Assembly: GCF_041224595.1 (NCBI RefSeq)
Contig: NZ_JBGFGN010000132.1
Span: 29,435 to 93,434 of the forward strand
Direction: 5' to 3'
Length of the DNA stretch: 64,000 bases
DNA from: Donghicola sp041224595
GTDB taxonomy: Bacteria > Pseudomonadota > Alphaproteobacteria > Rhodobacterales > Rhodobacteraceae
Position numbers and translations under genes: made by a program. The notes under the pieces were generated by a model. It had not been told where the DNA came from, searched no databases, and was given only the letters and a program-made list of their open reading frames with translations. Shown piece by piece: positions 8,103 to 15,860 of this stretch (within the stretch, counting starts at the first letter, position 1; each line of letters starts with the position of its first letter).

Positions 8103-8641
8103 TCAACGTTCCCGTTATCAACACCGAACGCTTTACGATGCGGCCCTTCACGATCGCGGACTTCAAAACCTTTGCGAAGTTCTACGCATCGGACCGGTCA
8201 ATCTATTCGGGCGGCATCGCCGGGGAAGAGTCCTCGTGGCGTATGCTTGCCTGCGAGATCGGACATTGGCAACTGCGCGGCTATGGCCGCTGGGCCGTCG
8301 AGGACAAGGCAACCGGCAAGCTGGCAGGCAACGTCGGCCTGTGGTGCCCCAATGGCTGGCCCGAGCCTGAAATCGGCTACGATATCTACGACGGTTTCGT
8401 CGGGCGTGGCTATGCGACCGAGGCCGCTTTGGAAGCGCGCCGCTATGCCTATGACAAGCTTGGATGGCCCACCGTCATCAGCTTGATCAAGCCGCAGAAC
8501 GAACCCTCCAAAAAAGTGGCCCAGCGCATCGGCGCCCGCTTCGAAAAGGTGTTCACGCACGAACGTTTCGGCGAGACCGAAATCTGGCGCCACGTGCCTG
8601 CAGCAGACCTGCAGCAAGGCGGGATGGACATCTACGCATGA
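8099..8641 (+). CDS. GNAT family N-acetyltransferase (first of tandem pair)
   Basis: Acetyl-CoA-dependent N-acyltransferase of the RimJ/RimL-like group (Acetyltransf_3), 180 residues. It opens NTERFTMRPFTIAD. The acetyl-CoA loop region is GFVGRGYATEAALEARRYAY (about 99-118), followed by the conserved KPQNEPSKKVAQRIGARFE. It overlaps ffh (ATGA) and the next gene (ATGA), so all three are translationally coupled. The substrate is unknown. The position next to ffh and rpsP suggests a protein or ribosome target, but that is inference. Confidence 0.9.
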   Translation: MINVPVINTERFTMRPFTIADFKTFAKFYASDRSIYSGGIAGEESSWRMLACEIGHWQLRGYGRWAVEDKATGKLAGNVGLWCPNGWPEPEIGYDIYDGFVGRGYATEAALEARRYAYDKLGWPTVISLIKPQNEPSKKVAQRIGARFEKVFTHERFGETEIWRHVPAADLQQGGMDIYA

Positions 8642-9255
8642 CCGTGACCGCCCCCCATATCTCTATTCCCGAGCTGCGCACCAAGCGGCTCGTTCTGCGC
8701 GGCCCCGCGCCCGAGGACTACCCTGATTTCAAGGCGACGTTCTCGAGCTACCGCTCGCGTTTCATGGGGGGACCGCTGAACCAGTACGAGGCATGGATGC
8801 TCTATGCTGCGGAAATCGGGCACTGGGAAATTCGCGGCTACGGCATGTGGATGATCCACGACGCCGAAACCGACGAAACCTATGGCATGGCTGGCGGCTG
8901 GAAGCCCGCAGGCTGGCCCGAAGCTGAAATCGCGTGGATCATCTGGCCCCGAGTCGCTGGCCGCGGCATCGCGCTAGAGGCCGCCGATTGCGTGCGCCGC
9001 TACTTCTACAACGAGCGTGGCTGGGAAACCGCCGTCAGCTATCTGGACCCGAAAAACCTCGACTCGATCCGCCTTGCCGAACGGCTTGGCTGTACCAAGG
9101 ATCACGAGGCCCCTTCGGTCGATGGCAACGATGTCGTGTACCGCCACCCCACCCCTGCGCAGTGCCGCTCCAGCCAGATTGCGGACGCGATCGCGCAGGA
9201 AATCGGTTTCTACCAAAATCCCAATTTCAAACCGGAAGGATGGGCCCTTGACTGA
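8638..9255 (+). CDS. GNAT family N-acetyltransferase (second of tandem pair)
   Basis: A 205-residue paralogue of the preceding gene. Shared stretches are ELRTKRLVLRGPAPEDY, the EIGHWEIRGYGMW segment (EIGHWQLRGYGRW in the first copy) and RVAGRGIALEAADCVRRYFY. The pair therefore looks like a local duplication that has since diverged. It adds a C-terminal extension of about 35 residues (SSQIADAIAQEIGFYQNPNF). ATG 8638 overlaps the previous stop as ATGA. Its 3' end overlaps the chorismate mutase start by 8 bases. Confidence 0.88.
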   Translation: MTVTAPHISIPELRTKRLVLRGPAPEDYPDFKATFSSYRSRFMGGPLNQYEAWMLYAAEIGHWEIRGYGMWMIHDAETDETYGMAGGWKPAGWPEAEIAWIIWPRVAGRGIALEAADCVRRYFYNERGWETAVSYLDPKNLDSIRLAERLGCTKDHEAPSVDGNDVVYRHPTPAQCRSSQIADAIAQEIGFYQNPNFKPEGWALD

Positions 9256-9550
9256 CACCGTGACGCGCGCTGCCGAAATCCTCAAAGGTCACCGCGAAAG
9301 CATCGACCGTCTGGATGCCATCCTCGTCTATACCTTGGGCGAACGGTTCAAGCACACGCAGGCCGTTGGCCGCCTCAAGGCGGAACACGACCTGCCCCCC
9401 TCGGATCCCGCGCGCGAAGCAAAGCAGATCGCGCGGCTCGAAGAATTGGCGATTCAGGCCGATCTGGACCCTGAATTCGCCAAGAAATTCCTGAATTTCG
9501 TCATTCAGGAAGTGATCAAGCATCACGAAGCCAAACAGAAGGACGCCTGA
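9248..9550 (+). CDS. Chorismate mutase (AroQ class)
   Basis: Small all-alpha chorismate mutase, 100 residues, converting chorismate to prephenate for Phe/Tyr synthesis. It shows [47 protein letters not shown] (helix 1 and the Arg/Lys active-site residues) and ends with the helix [17 protein letters not shown]. The start must be TTG 9248: GGAAGGA (9234-9240) stands 7 bases before it, there is no in-frame ATG nearby, and GTG 9260 is too far away. The binding site lies inside the end of the acetyltransferase gene, which it overlaps by 8 bases. A monofunctional enzyme of this length is common in Rhodobacterales. Confidence 0.9.
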   Translation: MTDTVTRAAEILKGHRESIDRLDAILVYTLGERFKHTQAVGRLKAEHDLPPSDPAREAKQIARLEELAIQADLDPEFAKKFLNFVIQEVIKHHEAKQKDA

Positions 9551-9603
9551 GCGCGGCCCACTCTGAAAACCAACCAGAAATACCCTCTAAGGAGACACTT
9601 CCA

Positions 9604-9960
9604 ATGGCAATGAAAATTCGTCTGGCCCGCGGCGGCAGCAAAAAACGTCCCCACTACGCAGTTGTTGCAGCTGACTCGCGCATGGCTCGCGACGGCCGCT
9701 TCATCGAGAAGCTGGGCACCTACAACCCCCTTCTGGCAAAAGACGACGAGCGTCGCGTATCGCTGGACATGGAGCGCGTTCAGTACTGGCTGAGCCAGGG
9801 CGCACAGCCCACCGACCGTGTTTCGCGCTTCCTCGAAGCCGCTGGCGTTGCCCCCAAGAAAGAGCGCGCCAACATGAAGAAAGCCGTTCCCGGCAAGAAA
9901 GCGCAGGAGCGCGCTGAAGAGAAAGCTGCAAAAGCGGCTGAAGCAGCAGCCGAAGAGTAA
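9604..9960 (+). CDS. rpsP: 30S ribosomal protein S16
   Basis: Small-subunit ribosomal protein bS16, 118 residues. It begins [18 protein letters not shown] and contains [17 protein letters not shown] and the [15 protein letters not shown] segment. The tail (about 85-118) is Lys/Ala-rich ([23 protein letters not shown]), as in other alphaproteobacterial S16 proteins. A GGAGA ribosome-binding site precedes it. It belongs to the conserved ffh-rpsP-rimM-trmD-rplS neighbourhood. Confidence 0.98.
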   Translation: MAMKIRLARGGSKKRPHYAVVAADSRMARDGRFIEKLGTYNPLLAKDDERRVSLDMERVQYWLSQGAQPTDRVSRFLEAAGVAPKKERANMKKAVPGKKAQERAEEKAAKAAEAAAEE

Positions 9961-9971
9961 TCGGCTCTGTG

Positions 9972-10601
9972 ATGACCGGATTTTCGGACACCTTTCGGGA
10001 CGAGCTGGACCAGCTCATGCGGTGGCGGCGCGATGTGCGCCACTTCCGCACCGATCCGGTGTCCGAGGATCTGCTGGCGGATCTGTTTGGCACCTTTGCT
10101 CTGGCACCCTCTGTGGGGCTGTCAGAGCCTTGGCGTCTGGTCCGCGTGACCAGCGCCGCGGCCCGTACCGCGGCGCTGTCCAATTTCCGTACTGCCAACA
10201 GTCAGGCGCTGGACGGGTATTCGGGCGACGACGCCAAAACCTATGCCACGCTCAAGCTGTCCGGCATGCAAGAGGCCCCTGTCCATCTGGCCGTCTTCTG
10301 CGACGACAGCACCACCAAGGGCAAAGGCCTTGGCGCGGGCACCATGCCCGAAATGCGCCGGTATTCCTGCGTTTCCGCGATCATGCAGTTCTGGCTTGCC
10401 GCACGCGCCCACGGGCTTGGTGTCGGCTGGGTCTCGATCCTTGATCCCGAAATGCTCTGCCGCGATCTGGATGTGCCCACCGATTGGGCCTTGGTCGCGT
10501 ATCTCTGCATCGGCTACCCGACAGAGGACAACATCACCCCCGAGCTAGAGCGCAAAGGCTGGGAAGCCCGCGCCGCTGCCCTGCCGCTCGAAACCCGCTA
10601 A
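9972..10601 (+). CDS. bluB: 5,6-dimethylbenzimidazole synthase
   Basis: Nitroreductase-fold flavin destructase that converts reduced FMN and O2 into 5,6-dimethylbenzimidazole, the lower ligand of vitamin B12. About 209 residues. Characteristic segments are MRWRRDVRHFRTDPV, LAPSVGLSEPWRLVRV and GLGVGWVSILDP. ATG 9972 is preceded in frame by GTG 9969, so either may be used. It sits 11 bases after rpsP, inside the ribosomal/tRNA-processing unit, with no other cobalamin gene in the window; expression together with translation genes is implied by position only. Confidence 0.9.
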   Translation: MTGFSDTFRDELDQLMRWRRDVRHFRTDPVSEDLLADLFGTFALAPSVGLSEPWRLVRVTSAAARTAALSNFRTANSQALDGYSGDDAKTYATLKLSGMQEAPVHLAVFCDDSTTKGKGLGAGTMPEMRRYSCVSAIMQFWLAARAHGLGVGWVSILDPEMLCRDLDVPTDWALVAYLCIGYPTEDNITPELERKGWEARAAALPLETR

Positions 10602-10614
10602 ACCGGAGAGACCC

Positions 10615-10758
10615 ATGTTCGGCCTCATTCGCCTGCCATTCCTGTTGGCCGTCGCCTTTGTGGCGGGCATGATGTACGAACGCTCGGAAAAGGGTAAACT
10701 CTGCGACGAAATCGGCGGGACCACCCGCAACGGACTATGCATCATGAGGACGGAATGA
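10615..10758 (+). CDS. Small single-pass membrane protein, 47 residues
   Basis: A short ORF reading MFGLIRLPFLLAVAFVAGMM, then a polar part ending GLCIMRTE. One N-terminal membrane helix (about 4-20) precedes a short tail with two Cys. GGAGAG stands 5 bases before the ATG. Its stop overlaps the rimM start as ATGA, which supports real translation. Function unknown; it may mainly couple rimM translation to the upstream gene. Confidence 0.65.
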   Translation: MFGLIRLPFLLAVAFVAGMMYERSEKGKLCDEIGGTTRNGLCIMRTE

Positions 10759-11261
10759 CCGAACGTGTTCGAGTAGGGACCATCGGCGGCGCATACGGCG
10801 TCAAAGGCGAGGTCCGGATCAAAAGCTTCTGCGCCATCCCAGAGGCCATTGCTGACTACGCCCCCCTCACCACCGAGGATGGCAGCCGCACCTTTGACGT
10901 GACCATCACCCGCCAGATCTCCAACGGTCTGGCCGCCCGCATGACCGGCATCGACAGCAAAGAAGACGCGGATGCCCTGCGCGGCATGGGCCTCTATGCC
11001 CTGCGTAGCCAGCTGCCCGAAACCGATGATGACGAATACTACTACGCGGACCTGATCGGGCTCGACGTGTTCGACACCGGCGGCAACCCCATTGGCAAGA
11101 TCAAGGCCGTCCAGAACCACGGCGCCACCGATCTGCTCGAGGTCTTTGGCCCCGGTCTGAAAACCACCGTCCTGATCCCCTTTACCAAAGAGGTCGTGCC
11201 CACCGTGGACATCGCCTCTGGCCGCGTGATCGCGGACCCGCCCGAAGGCCTGTTTGACTAA
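10755..11261 (+). CDS. rimM: Ribosome maturation factor RimM
   Basis: 16S rRNA processing and 30S assembly factor that binds S19, 168 residues. The N-terminal barrel has RVRVGTIGGAYGVKGEVRIKSF (about 4-25). The C-terminal PRC-barrel has YYYADLIGLDVFDTGGNPIG and TVLIPFTKEVVPTVDI. ATG 10755 overlaps the stop of the 47-residue ORF. It is followed immediately by trmD, the usual order. Confidence 0.96.
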   Translation: MTERVRVGTIGGAYGVKGEVRIKSFCAIPEAIADYAPLTTEDGSRTFDVTITRQISNGLAARMTGIDSKEDADALRGMGLYALRSQLPETDDDEYYYADLIGLDVFDTGGNPIGKIKAVQNHGATDLLEVFGPGLKTTVLIPFTKEVVPTVDIASGRVIADPPEGLFD

Positions 11262-11265
11262 TCCC

Positions 11266-12039
11266 ATGACCGACGCTCCCAAACGCTCTCACGGCCGCAA
11301 GGCGATCAAACTCACCGCGCAGCCCACGGATCTGATGGCCCCCGCGCCGCTGGCCCATGTCTGGACCGCCCGCGTGATCACCCTGATGCCCGGCACCTTT
11401 CCCGGCATCCTGGGCGAGAGCCTGACCGGCAAAGCCCTGCGAGAGGGGCGCTGGCAGCTCGAAACCATCAACCTGCGTGATTACGGCGTGGGCAAGCACA
11501 AGAACGTGGACGACACCCCAGCAGGCGGCGGCGCTGGCATGGTCCTGCGCCCCGACGTGGTGGGCCGCGCGCTCGAGGACGCGACCGAGGGCACGCGCGG
11601 CAACTGGCCGATCCTCTACATGTCCCCCCGCGGCAAACGCATCGACCAAGAGATGGCCCGCACCCTGTCCGCCTGCGACGGCGTCACCATCCTGTGTGGC
11701 CGGTTCGAGGGCGTGGACGAACGCGTGCTGGAACACTACGGCATCCAAGAGGTCTCTCTGGGGGACTTCGTCATGACCGGCGGCGAAATCGCGGCCCACG
11801 CGCTGCTCGACGCCACCGTCCGCCTGATCCCGGGCGTCTTGGGCAACGCCGAAAGCATCGAAGAAGAGAGCTTCTCCAACGGCCGCCTAGAGCACGGCCA
11901 ATACACCCGCCCCGCCGTCTGGAAAGGCCGCGAAATCCCCGAAGTCCTGATGTCAGGCCACCACGGCAAGGTGGCCGACTGGCGCAAGGAAGAGTCCGAG
12001 CGTATTACTCGGGAGAGGCGTCCGGATTTGCTGGAGTGA
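11266..12039 (+). CDS. trmD: tRNA (guanine-N1)-methyltransferase TrmD
   Basis: SPOUT methyltransferase that makes m1G37 in tRNAs with G36-G37, preventing +1 frameshifts. 257 residues. Visible motifs are ARVITLMPGTFPGILGESL, DDTPAGGGAGMVLRPDV, the AdoMet knot region LCGRFEGVDERVLEHYGIQEVSLGDFVMTGGE (split across residues about 145-176) and VLMSGHHGKVADWR. The N-terminus has about 25 extra polar residues before the first strand. ATG 11266 is used; TTG 11254 in frame is an alternative with GAAGG 5 bases before it. The tRNA-Pro(CGG) at 27878 carries G36-G37 and is a predicted substrate. Confidence 0.95.
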   Translation: MTDAPKRSHGRKAIKLTAQPTDLMAPAPLAHVWTARVITLMPGTFPGILGESLTGKALREGRWQLETINLRDYGVGKHKNVDDTPAGGGAGMVLRPDVVGRALEDATEGTRGNWPILYMSPRGKRIDQEMARTLSACDGVTILCGRFEGVDERVLEHYGIQEVSLGDFVMTGGEIAAHALLDATVRLIPGVLGNAESIEEESFSNGRLEHGQYTRPAVWKGREIPEVLMSGHHGKVADWRKEESERITRERRPDLLE

Positions 12040-12046
12040 ATACTTA

Positions 12047-12907
12047 CTAAATAGGGCCTAGATCACCGATTTTTAGCGTTGAAAACGGCGAGCTTAGCAG
12101 CTCATCCATTTCAAACACGGTCTCAATTTGTTCTAGAAGTCTAGAGAGGCCGGTATGGTATTCGCTCAGCTTTACCTGAACTCGCTCGGACGTTCCCGCT
12201 TCGCGATCGACTTGAGTTCGAAGCGCCTCCAAGCAAACGCGCAATTCTGAGAGATGCTTGACTGTTTTCAGTTTTATAGCCGCATCCCCTGAACTTAGAT
12301 TGGATGCATGCATTGAAATTAGACGCTTCTGCCGAGAAAAAGGATCTACCGCAACTAGCCCACCGCTCTCGATCAGACTTTCTCCCAGAAATCTCTTCAC
12401 GCACTGATCGGTGTTTTCGCGATAAAATTCGGTGACAGCTTCAGACAATTCAACGAAAGGCGTCTTGCTCACCTCGGACGAATGAAAGGAAAATCTCACC
12501 TTTGCTTCATTCTTTACGGCCTCTTGGTACGCTGAGCCAAAAAACTGCCCTGCCTTGTGGTAAACAAGACCTTTAGAAATATATCCCCGCGCCATCAGGC
12601 CAATTTCCAAGAGGTTGCTAATCGACCTGCCACACTCATCTACAAGCCGGAGCAAGCCCAGAGGCGTCGCCTCCGCAGACAGCACGGCACAGTCGGATAT
12701 TTGTGTAGCTACAAAAGACAAGTCCTCTGATACTCGGTCACTTTGGGGGCAGAGCGTAAATGGGAAATTATTTCGTTCATCACTCCAGAGCGCCGAAACC
12801 ATGTTTTCGATTTGGCTCAATCCACCAACTCGCTTTTCTCGTTCCTCTACCTTTTCTGAAAAACCAAGAATATCTACAAAAGCAACGAACCGGTCTTCGA
12901 ATTGCAT
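12047..12907 (-). CDS. Nucleotidyl cyclase-like hypothetical protein inserted between trmD and rplS
   Basis: A 286-residue protein on the strand opposite the ribosomal genes around it. The N-terminus FEDRFVAFVDILGFSEKV resembles the first strand of class III nucleotidyl cyclases (FxDIxGF). TQISDCAVLSAE recalls the second metal-Asp strand, and GLMARGYISKGLVYHKAGQFFGSAYQEAV matches the R-G-x-x-x-G...G-x-A-Y-x-x-A pattern that follows. The C-terminal third (about 200-286) is helical and charged. Both putative metal Asp residues are kept, but other catalytic residues cannot be confirmed. GGAAGGGG lies 6 bases before ATG 12907. The G+C content is visibly lower than in its neighbours, suggesting acquisition. 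It might make a cyclic nucleotide or be a degenerate cyclase-fold protein. Confidence 0.7.
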   Translation of the reverse strand: MQFEDRFVAFVDILGFSEKVEEREKRVGGLSQIENMVSALWSDERNNFPFTLCPQSDRVSEDLSFVATQISDCAVLSAEATPLGLLRLVDECGRSISNLLEIGLMARGYISKGLVYHKAGQFFGSAYQEAVKNEAKVRFSFHSSEVSKTPFVELSEAVTEFYRENTDQCVKRFLGESLIESGGLVAVDPFSRQKRLISMHASNLSSGDAAIKLKTVKHLSELRVCLEALRTQVDREAGTSERVQVKLSEYHTGLSRLLEQIETVFEMDELLSSPFSTLKIGDLGPI

Positions 12908-13181
12908 ACTGCATCCCCTTCCAATGCAATCAGAGTGGCCCAACCCTCCCCCCTTGCCAACCCCAGCAAAACCTGACATATCGCGCGCATCCCGCACATG
13001 GAGGCCCCAGTGCGATTCCGTCTTCTTCTGGCGGCAATCGGGCCCTCTGACGTTCGGGAGACCGAAGTAAAGCTGATCTGATCCTCTGGCGGGCGCTACG
13101 GCGGACCCGAGAGAAGACCTAGAGTTCTGAGACCGGCACCAGACCTTTGTGGGCCAACCACAAGCAGTTAGGAGATATGCG

Positions 13182-13559
13182 ATGGATCTTATCGCACAGA
13201 TCGAAGCGGAGCAGATTGCTGCGCTGGGGAAAGAAATCCCCGACTTCAAAGCCGGCGACACCATTCGCGTCGGTTACAAGGTGACCGAAGGCACCCGTTC
13301 GCGCGTTCAGAACTACGAAGGCGTGTGCATCAGCCGCAAGAACGGCAAAGGCATTGCCGGCTCGTTCACCGTTCGCAAAATTTCGTTTGGCGAAGGCGTA
13401 GAGCGCGTATTCCCCCTCTACTCGACCAACATCGACAGCATCACTGTTGTGCGTCGTGGCCGCGTCCGTCGTTCGAAGCTGTACTACCTGCGCTCGCGTC
13501 GCGGTAAATCGGCACGTATCGCCGAAGTCAGCAACTACAAGCCCAAAACCGAAGCGTAA
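13182..13559 (+). CDS. rplS: 50S ribosomal protein L19
   Basis: Large-subunit protein bL19, 125 residues. It begins [12 protein letters not shown] and contains [50 protein letters not shown] and the basic [23 protein letters not shown] segment. TAGGAGAT stands before ATG 13182. It normally follows trmD directly; here 1.1 kb separates them, including the inserted cyclase-like gene, so rplS needs its own promoter in 12908-13181. No clear promoter boxes were identified there. Confidence 0.97.
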   Translation: MDLIAQIEAEQIAALGKEIPDFKAGDTIRVGYKVTEGTRSRVQNYEGVCISRKNGKGIAGSFTVRKISFGEGVERVFPLYSTNIDSITVVRRGRVRRSKLYYLRSRRGKSARIAEVSNYKPKTEA

Positions 13560-13570
13560 GAGGTGTAGTC

Positions 13571-13792
13571 ATGAAAAAAGACATCCATCCCGACTACCAC
13601 TTCATCACCGTCAAAATGACCGACGGCAGCACCTTCCAGGTCCGCTCGACCTACGGCAAAGAAGGCGACACCCTGTCGCTGGACATCGACCCCACCGTGC
13701 ACCCCGCATGGACCGGCGGCTCGTCGCGCCTGCTGGACCAGGGCGGCCGCGTCTCGAAGTTCAAGAAAAAGTACGAAGGCCTGGGTTTCTAA
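13571..13792 (+). CDS. rpmE: 50S ribosomal protein L31
   Basis: bL31, 73 residues: [20 protein letters not shown] and [36 protein letters not shown]. The Cys residues of zinc-binding L31 are absent (no CxxC), so this is the zinc-independent (C-minus) form by sequence. It starts 11 bases after rplS and is followed by a terminator. Confidence 0.95.
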   Translation: MKKDIHPDYHFITVKMTDGSTFQVRSTYGKEGDTLSLDIDPTVHPAWTGGSSRLLDQGGRVSKFKKKYEGLGF

Positions 13793-13810
13793 TCCCCGCC
13801 TCATCGGTTT

Positions 13811-14227
13811 CTACGACGCCGCTCCATTCGGGGCGGCGTTTTCTTTTGCAGCCCTCTCTAGCAGAGCCGCATAGGCGCTTTTGTCCAGAATCCTGAGCGT
13901 CTCCAACGCCTGCGCCGCCTTGGCCTCTGCATCGCTTTTTGATCGCATTTTGATCGCCTCAACCTTGGCCACCATCTCCCGCACCTGCGCGATTGCTTTG
14001 GGGTCTTCGCCCTCGAACGGCCCGGCTTTGTCCGCCAAAACCAGCAAAGCGTCTGAAAGCCAGCCCAACTGCCGCCCGTAGCCGGCAACCTGGCTGATAA
14101 CTTCACTCTCGATCTCCTGATGACCCGAATACGACGGGCTAAAGAAGGCAGGGCGGATTTCCTGAATGATGTCACCGGACCACGGCATGCGGAAACCACC
14201 AGAAAATGGAAAAGTAGGAAATTTCAT
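13811..14227 (-). CDS. Hypothetical cytoplasmic protein, 138 residues
   Basis: Unrecognised protein. The N-terminus is Pro/Phe-rich (MKFPTFPFSGGFRMPWSG). A mostly helical middle follows, with ALLVLADKAGPFEGEDPKAIAQVREMVAKVEAIKMRSK, and the end is Ala-rich. No signal peptide or membrane segment is visible. ATG 14227 has GAAAG about 8 bases upstream; an extension to 14299 is possible but has no clear binding site. It is convergent to rpmE and divergent from mipZ. Confidence 0.6.
   Translation of the reverse strand: MKFPTFPFSGGFRMPWSGDIIQEIRPAFFSPSYSGHQEIESEVISQVAGYGRQLGWLSDALLVLADKAGPFEGEDPKAIAQVREMVAKVEAIKMRSKSDAEAKAAQALETLRILDKSAYAALLERAAKENAAPNGAAS
13816..13845 (+). terminator. Terminator after rpmE
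   Basis: A 10-bp stem (13816-13825 with 13830-13839, one G-T pair) with loop ATTC and a TTTTCTTTT tail. It lies inside the last codons of the convergent gene 13811-14227, so that protein's C-terminal AAPNGAAS is written in the hairpin. Confidence 0.85.
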
Positions 14228-14436
14228 TTTGATCACTTTCGTTGGAAATATAGGCGACAGCATGACAGCAAAAATGCAATCAGGCCTAGTCAGGCCCACC
14301 AGACCTGCCTCGAAACCACGAAAACTTGAAAAATCGCGGCTCAGGCGTACGCGGACTCTTGCCCAACCCCGCCCGGTCTAGGCATAAGCATACCTAAACC
14401 AATATTCGGTTCCGAGAAAATCAGGGGACACCATAT

Positions 14437-15246
14437 ATGGCGCATATCATTGTCGTGGGGAACGAAAAGGGCGGCTCCGGCAAGTCGACCACCTCGATGC
14501 ACATCGCGACGGCACTTGTTCGCCTTGGCTTCCGCGTCGGCGCGCTCGACCTCGACATGCGTCAGAAAAGCTTTGGTCGCTACTCCGAGAACCGCAAGCG
14601 CTTCTTGGCGAAAGAGGGCATCGAACTGCCCAGCCCGACCTATATCGAACTGCCCGAGGTCGACCCCGCCACCCTCAAGGAAGGCGAGAACATCTATGAC
14701 GTGCGTCTGTCCTCGGCGGTCCAACAGCTCGAGGCCGAAAGCGACTTCATCCTGATCGACTGCCCCGGCTCGCACACCCGCCTCAGCCAGATGGCGCACA
14801 GCCTCGCGGACACGCTGGTCACGCCCCTGAACGACAGCTTCGTGGACTTCGACCTCTTGGCCCGCACGGATGCCGAGGGCGAGAATATCCTTGGCCCATC
14901 GGTCTACTCGGAAATGGTCTGGCACGCCCGCCAGCTGCGCGCCCAAGCGGGCCTGACACCGATCGACTGGATCGTGGTCCGCAACCGGATCGGCGCGCAG
15001 AACATGATTAACAAGAAAAAGATGACCGCCGCCGTCGATAAACTGGCCAAGCGCATCGGCTTCCGCATCGCGCCCGGCTTTTCGGAACGCGTGGTCTTCC
15101 GCGAACTCTTCCCCAAGGGCCTGACGCTTCTGGACCTCAAGGACATCGGCGTCACCCAGCTGTCGATCTCGAACATCGCCGCCCGCCAAGAGCTGCGCGA
15201 CCTGATCAAGACGCTGAACCTGCCAGACGTCAAAGTGAACTTCTAA
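14437..15246 (+). CDS. mipZ: Division-plane positioning ATPase MipZ
   Basis: ParA/MinD-family ATPase of 269 residues that forms a gradient from ParB at the pole and restrains FtsZ in Alphaproteobacteria. The deviant Walker A KGGSGKST (residues 11-18) includes the signature Lys11. Walker B is in DFILIDCPGS, and DLDMRQKSFGRY is diagnostic for MipZ rather than chromosomal ParA. Other matching segments are NDSFVDFDLLAR and FRELFPKGLTLLDL. It stands alone between terminators, with no parB in the window. Confidence 0.93.
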   Translation: MAHIIVVGNEKGGSGKSTTSMHIATALVRLGFRVGALDLDMRQKSFGRYSENRKRFLAKEGIELPSPTYIELPEVDPATLKEGENIYDVRLSSAVQQLEAESDFILIDCPGSHTRLSQMAHSLADTLVTPLNDSFVDFDLLARTDAEGENILGPSVYSEMVWHARQLRAQAGLTPIDWIVVRNRIGAQNMINKKKMTAAVDKLAKRIGFRIAPGFSERVVFRELFPKGLTLLDLKDIGVTQLSISNIAARQELRDLIKTLNLPDVKVNF

Positions 15247-15252
15247 CCCCCC

Positions 15253-15277
15253 AAAGGCAGCCCCAGAGGCTGCCTTT
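15253..15277 (+). terminator. Terminator after mipZ
   Basis: AAAGGCAGCC (15253-15262) pairs perfectly with GGCTGCCTTT (15268-15277) around CCAGA. The symmetric A/T ends let it act in both directions. Confidence 0.8.
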
Positions 15278-15296
15278 GTCGTTCCAGACATCCATG

Positions 15297-15328
15297 AAAA
15301 AAGGGCCGGTCCCCAAGAACCAGCCCTT
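15297..15328 (-). terminator. Terminator of the rsfS-to-rppH operon
   Basis: A 10-bp stem (15301-15310 with 15319-15328, one G-T pair) with AAAAAA at 15297-15302, giving a U-run on the minus-strand transcript. It lies 50 bases after the rppH stop. Confidence 0.85.
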
Positions 15329-15377
15329 TCTGCTTTGAAAAAATACTCACGGCACTGCAGCCGCCAGAAGCCCTCCC

Positions 15378-15860
15378 CTAGATCAAGGGCCCCAGCTCCG
15401 CCACAACCTGCTCATACACACCGCGCTTGAACGGCACGATATTCTCGACCAGCTCATCGACAGGCAGCCAGCGCCACTCGCTGAACTCAGGGTGCGGCCG
15501 GTCAATCACGATCATGTCGTCAGAGCCTTTGAAACGCATCAGGAACCACTTCTGCTCCTGACCGCGGTACTTGCCCTTCCAGATCTTGGGAACGATGTCG
15601 TGGGGCAGATCATAGCTGATCCAACCCTCGGTCTCGCCCGCAACATCCACCATGTCGACCGAAATACCGGTCTCTTCTTCCAGCTCGCGCAGGGCCGCTT
15701 CACGGGCATCTTCACCCTTGTCGATCCCGCCCTGAGGCATCTGCCACGCAGGCACTTCGCTATCCAGACGCTGCCCGACCCAGACTAGACCGTCGGCGTT
15801 CACGATCATAACGCCGACGTTCTTGCGATAAGGCAGCTTCGCGATGTCTTCTGGCGTCAC
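15378..15860 (-). CDS. rppH: RNA pyrophosphohydrolase RppH
   Basis: Nudix hydrolase of 160 residues that removes pyrophosphate from the 5' end of mRNA and so starts RNase E-dependent decay. The complete Nudix box (about 45-67) fits G-x5-E-x7-REL-x-EE-x-[24 protein letters not shown]. It opens with [21 protein letters not shown] and ends with [21 protein letters not shown], as in RppH. ATG overlaps the ctpA stop (ATGA), so it is the last gene of the operon. Confidence 0.95.
   Translation of the reverse strand: MTPEDIAKLPYRKNVGVMIVNADGLVWVGQRLDSEVPAWQMPQGGIDKGEDAREAALRELEEETGISVDMVDVAGETEGWISYDLPHDIVPKIWKGKYRGQEQKWFLMRFKGSDDMIVIDRPHPEFSEWRWLPVDELVENIVPFKRGVYEQVVAELGPLI

Noticed and set aside
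12908..13181. Direct repeats or att site flanking the cyclase-like gene
   Set aside because: No matching repeat pair was visible at the two edges of the insertion; its mechanism remains unknown.
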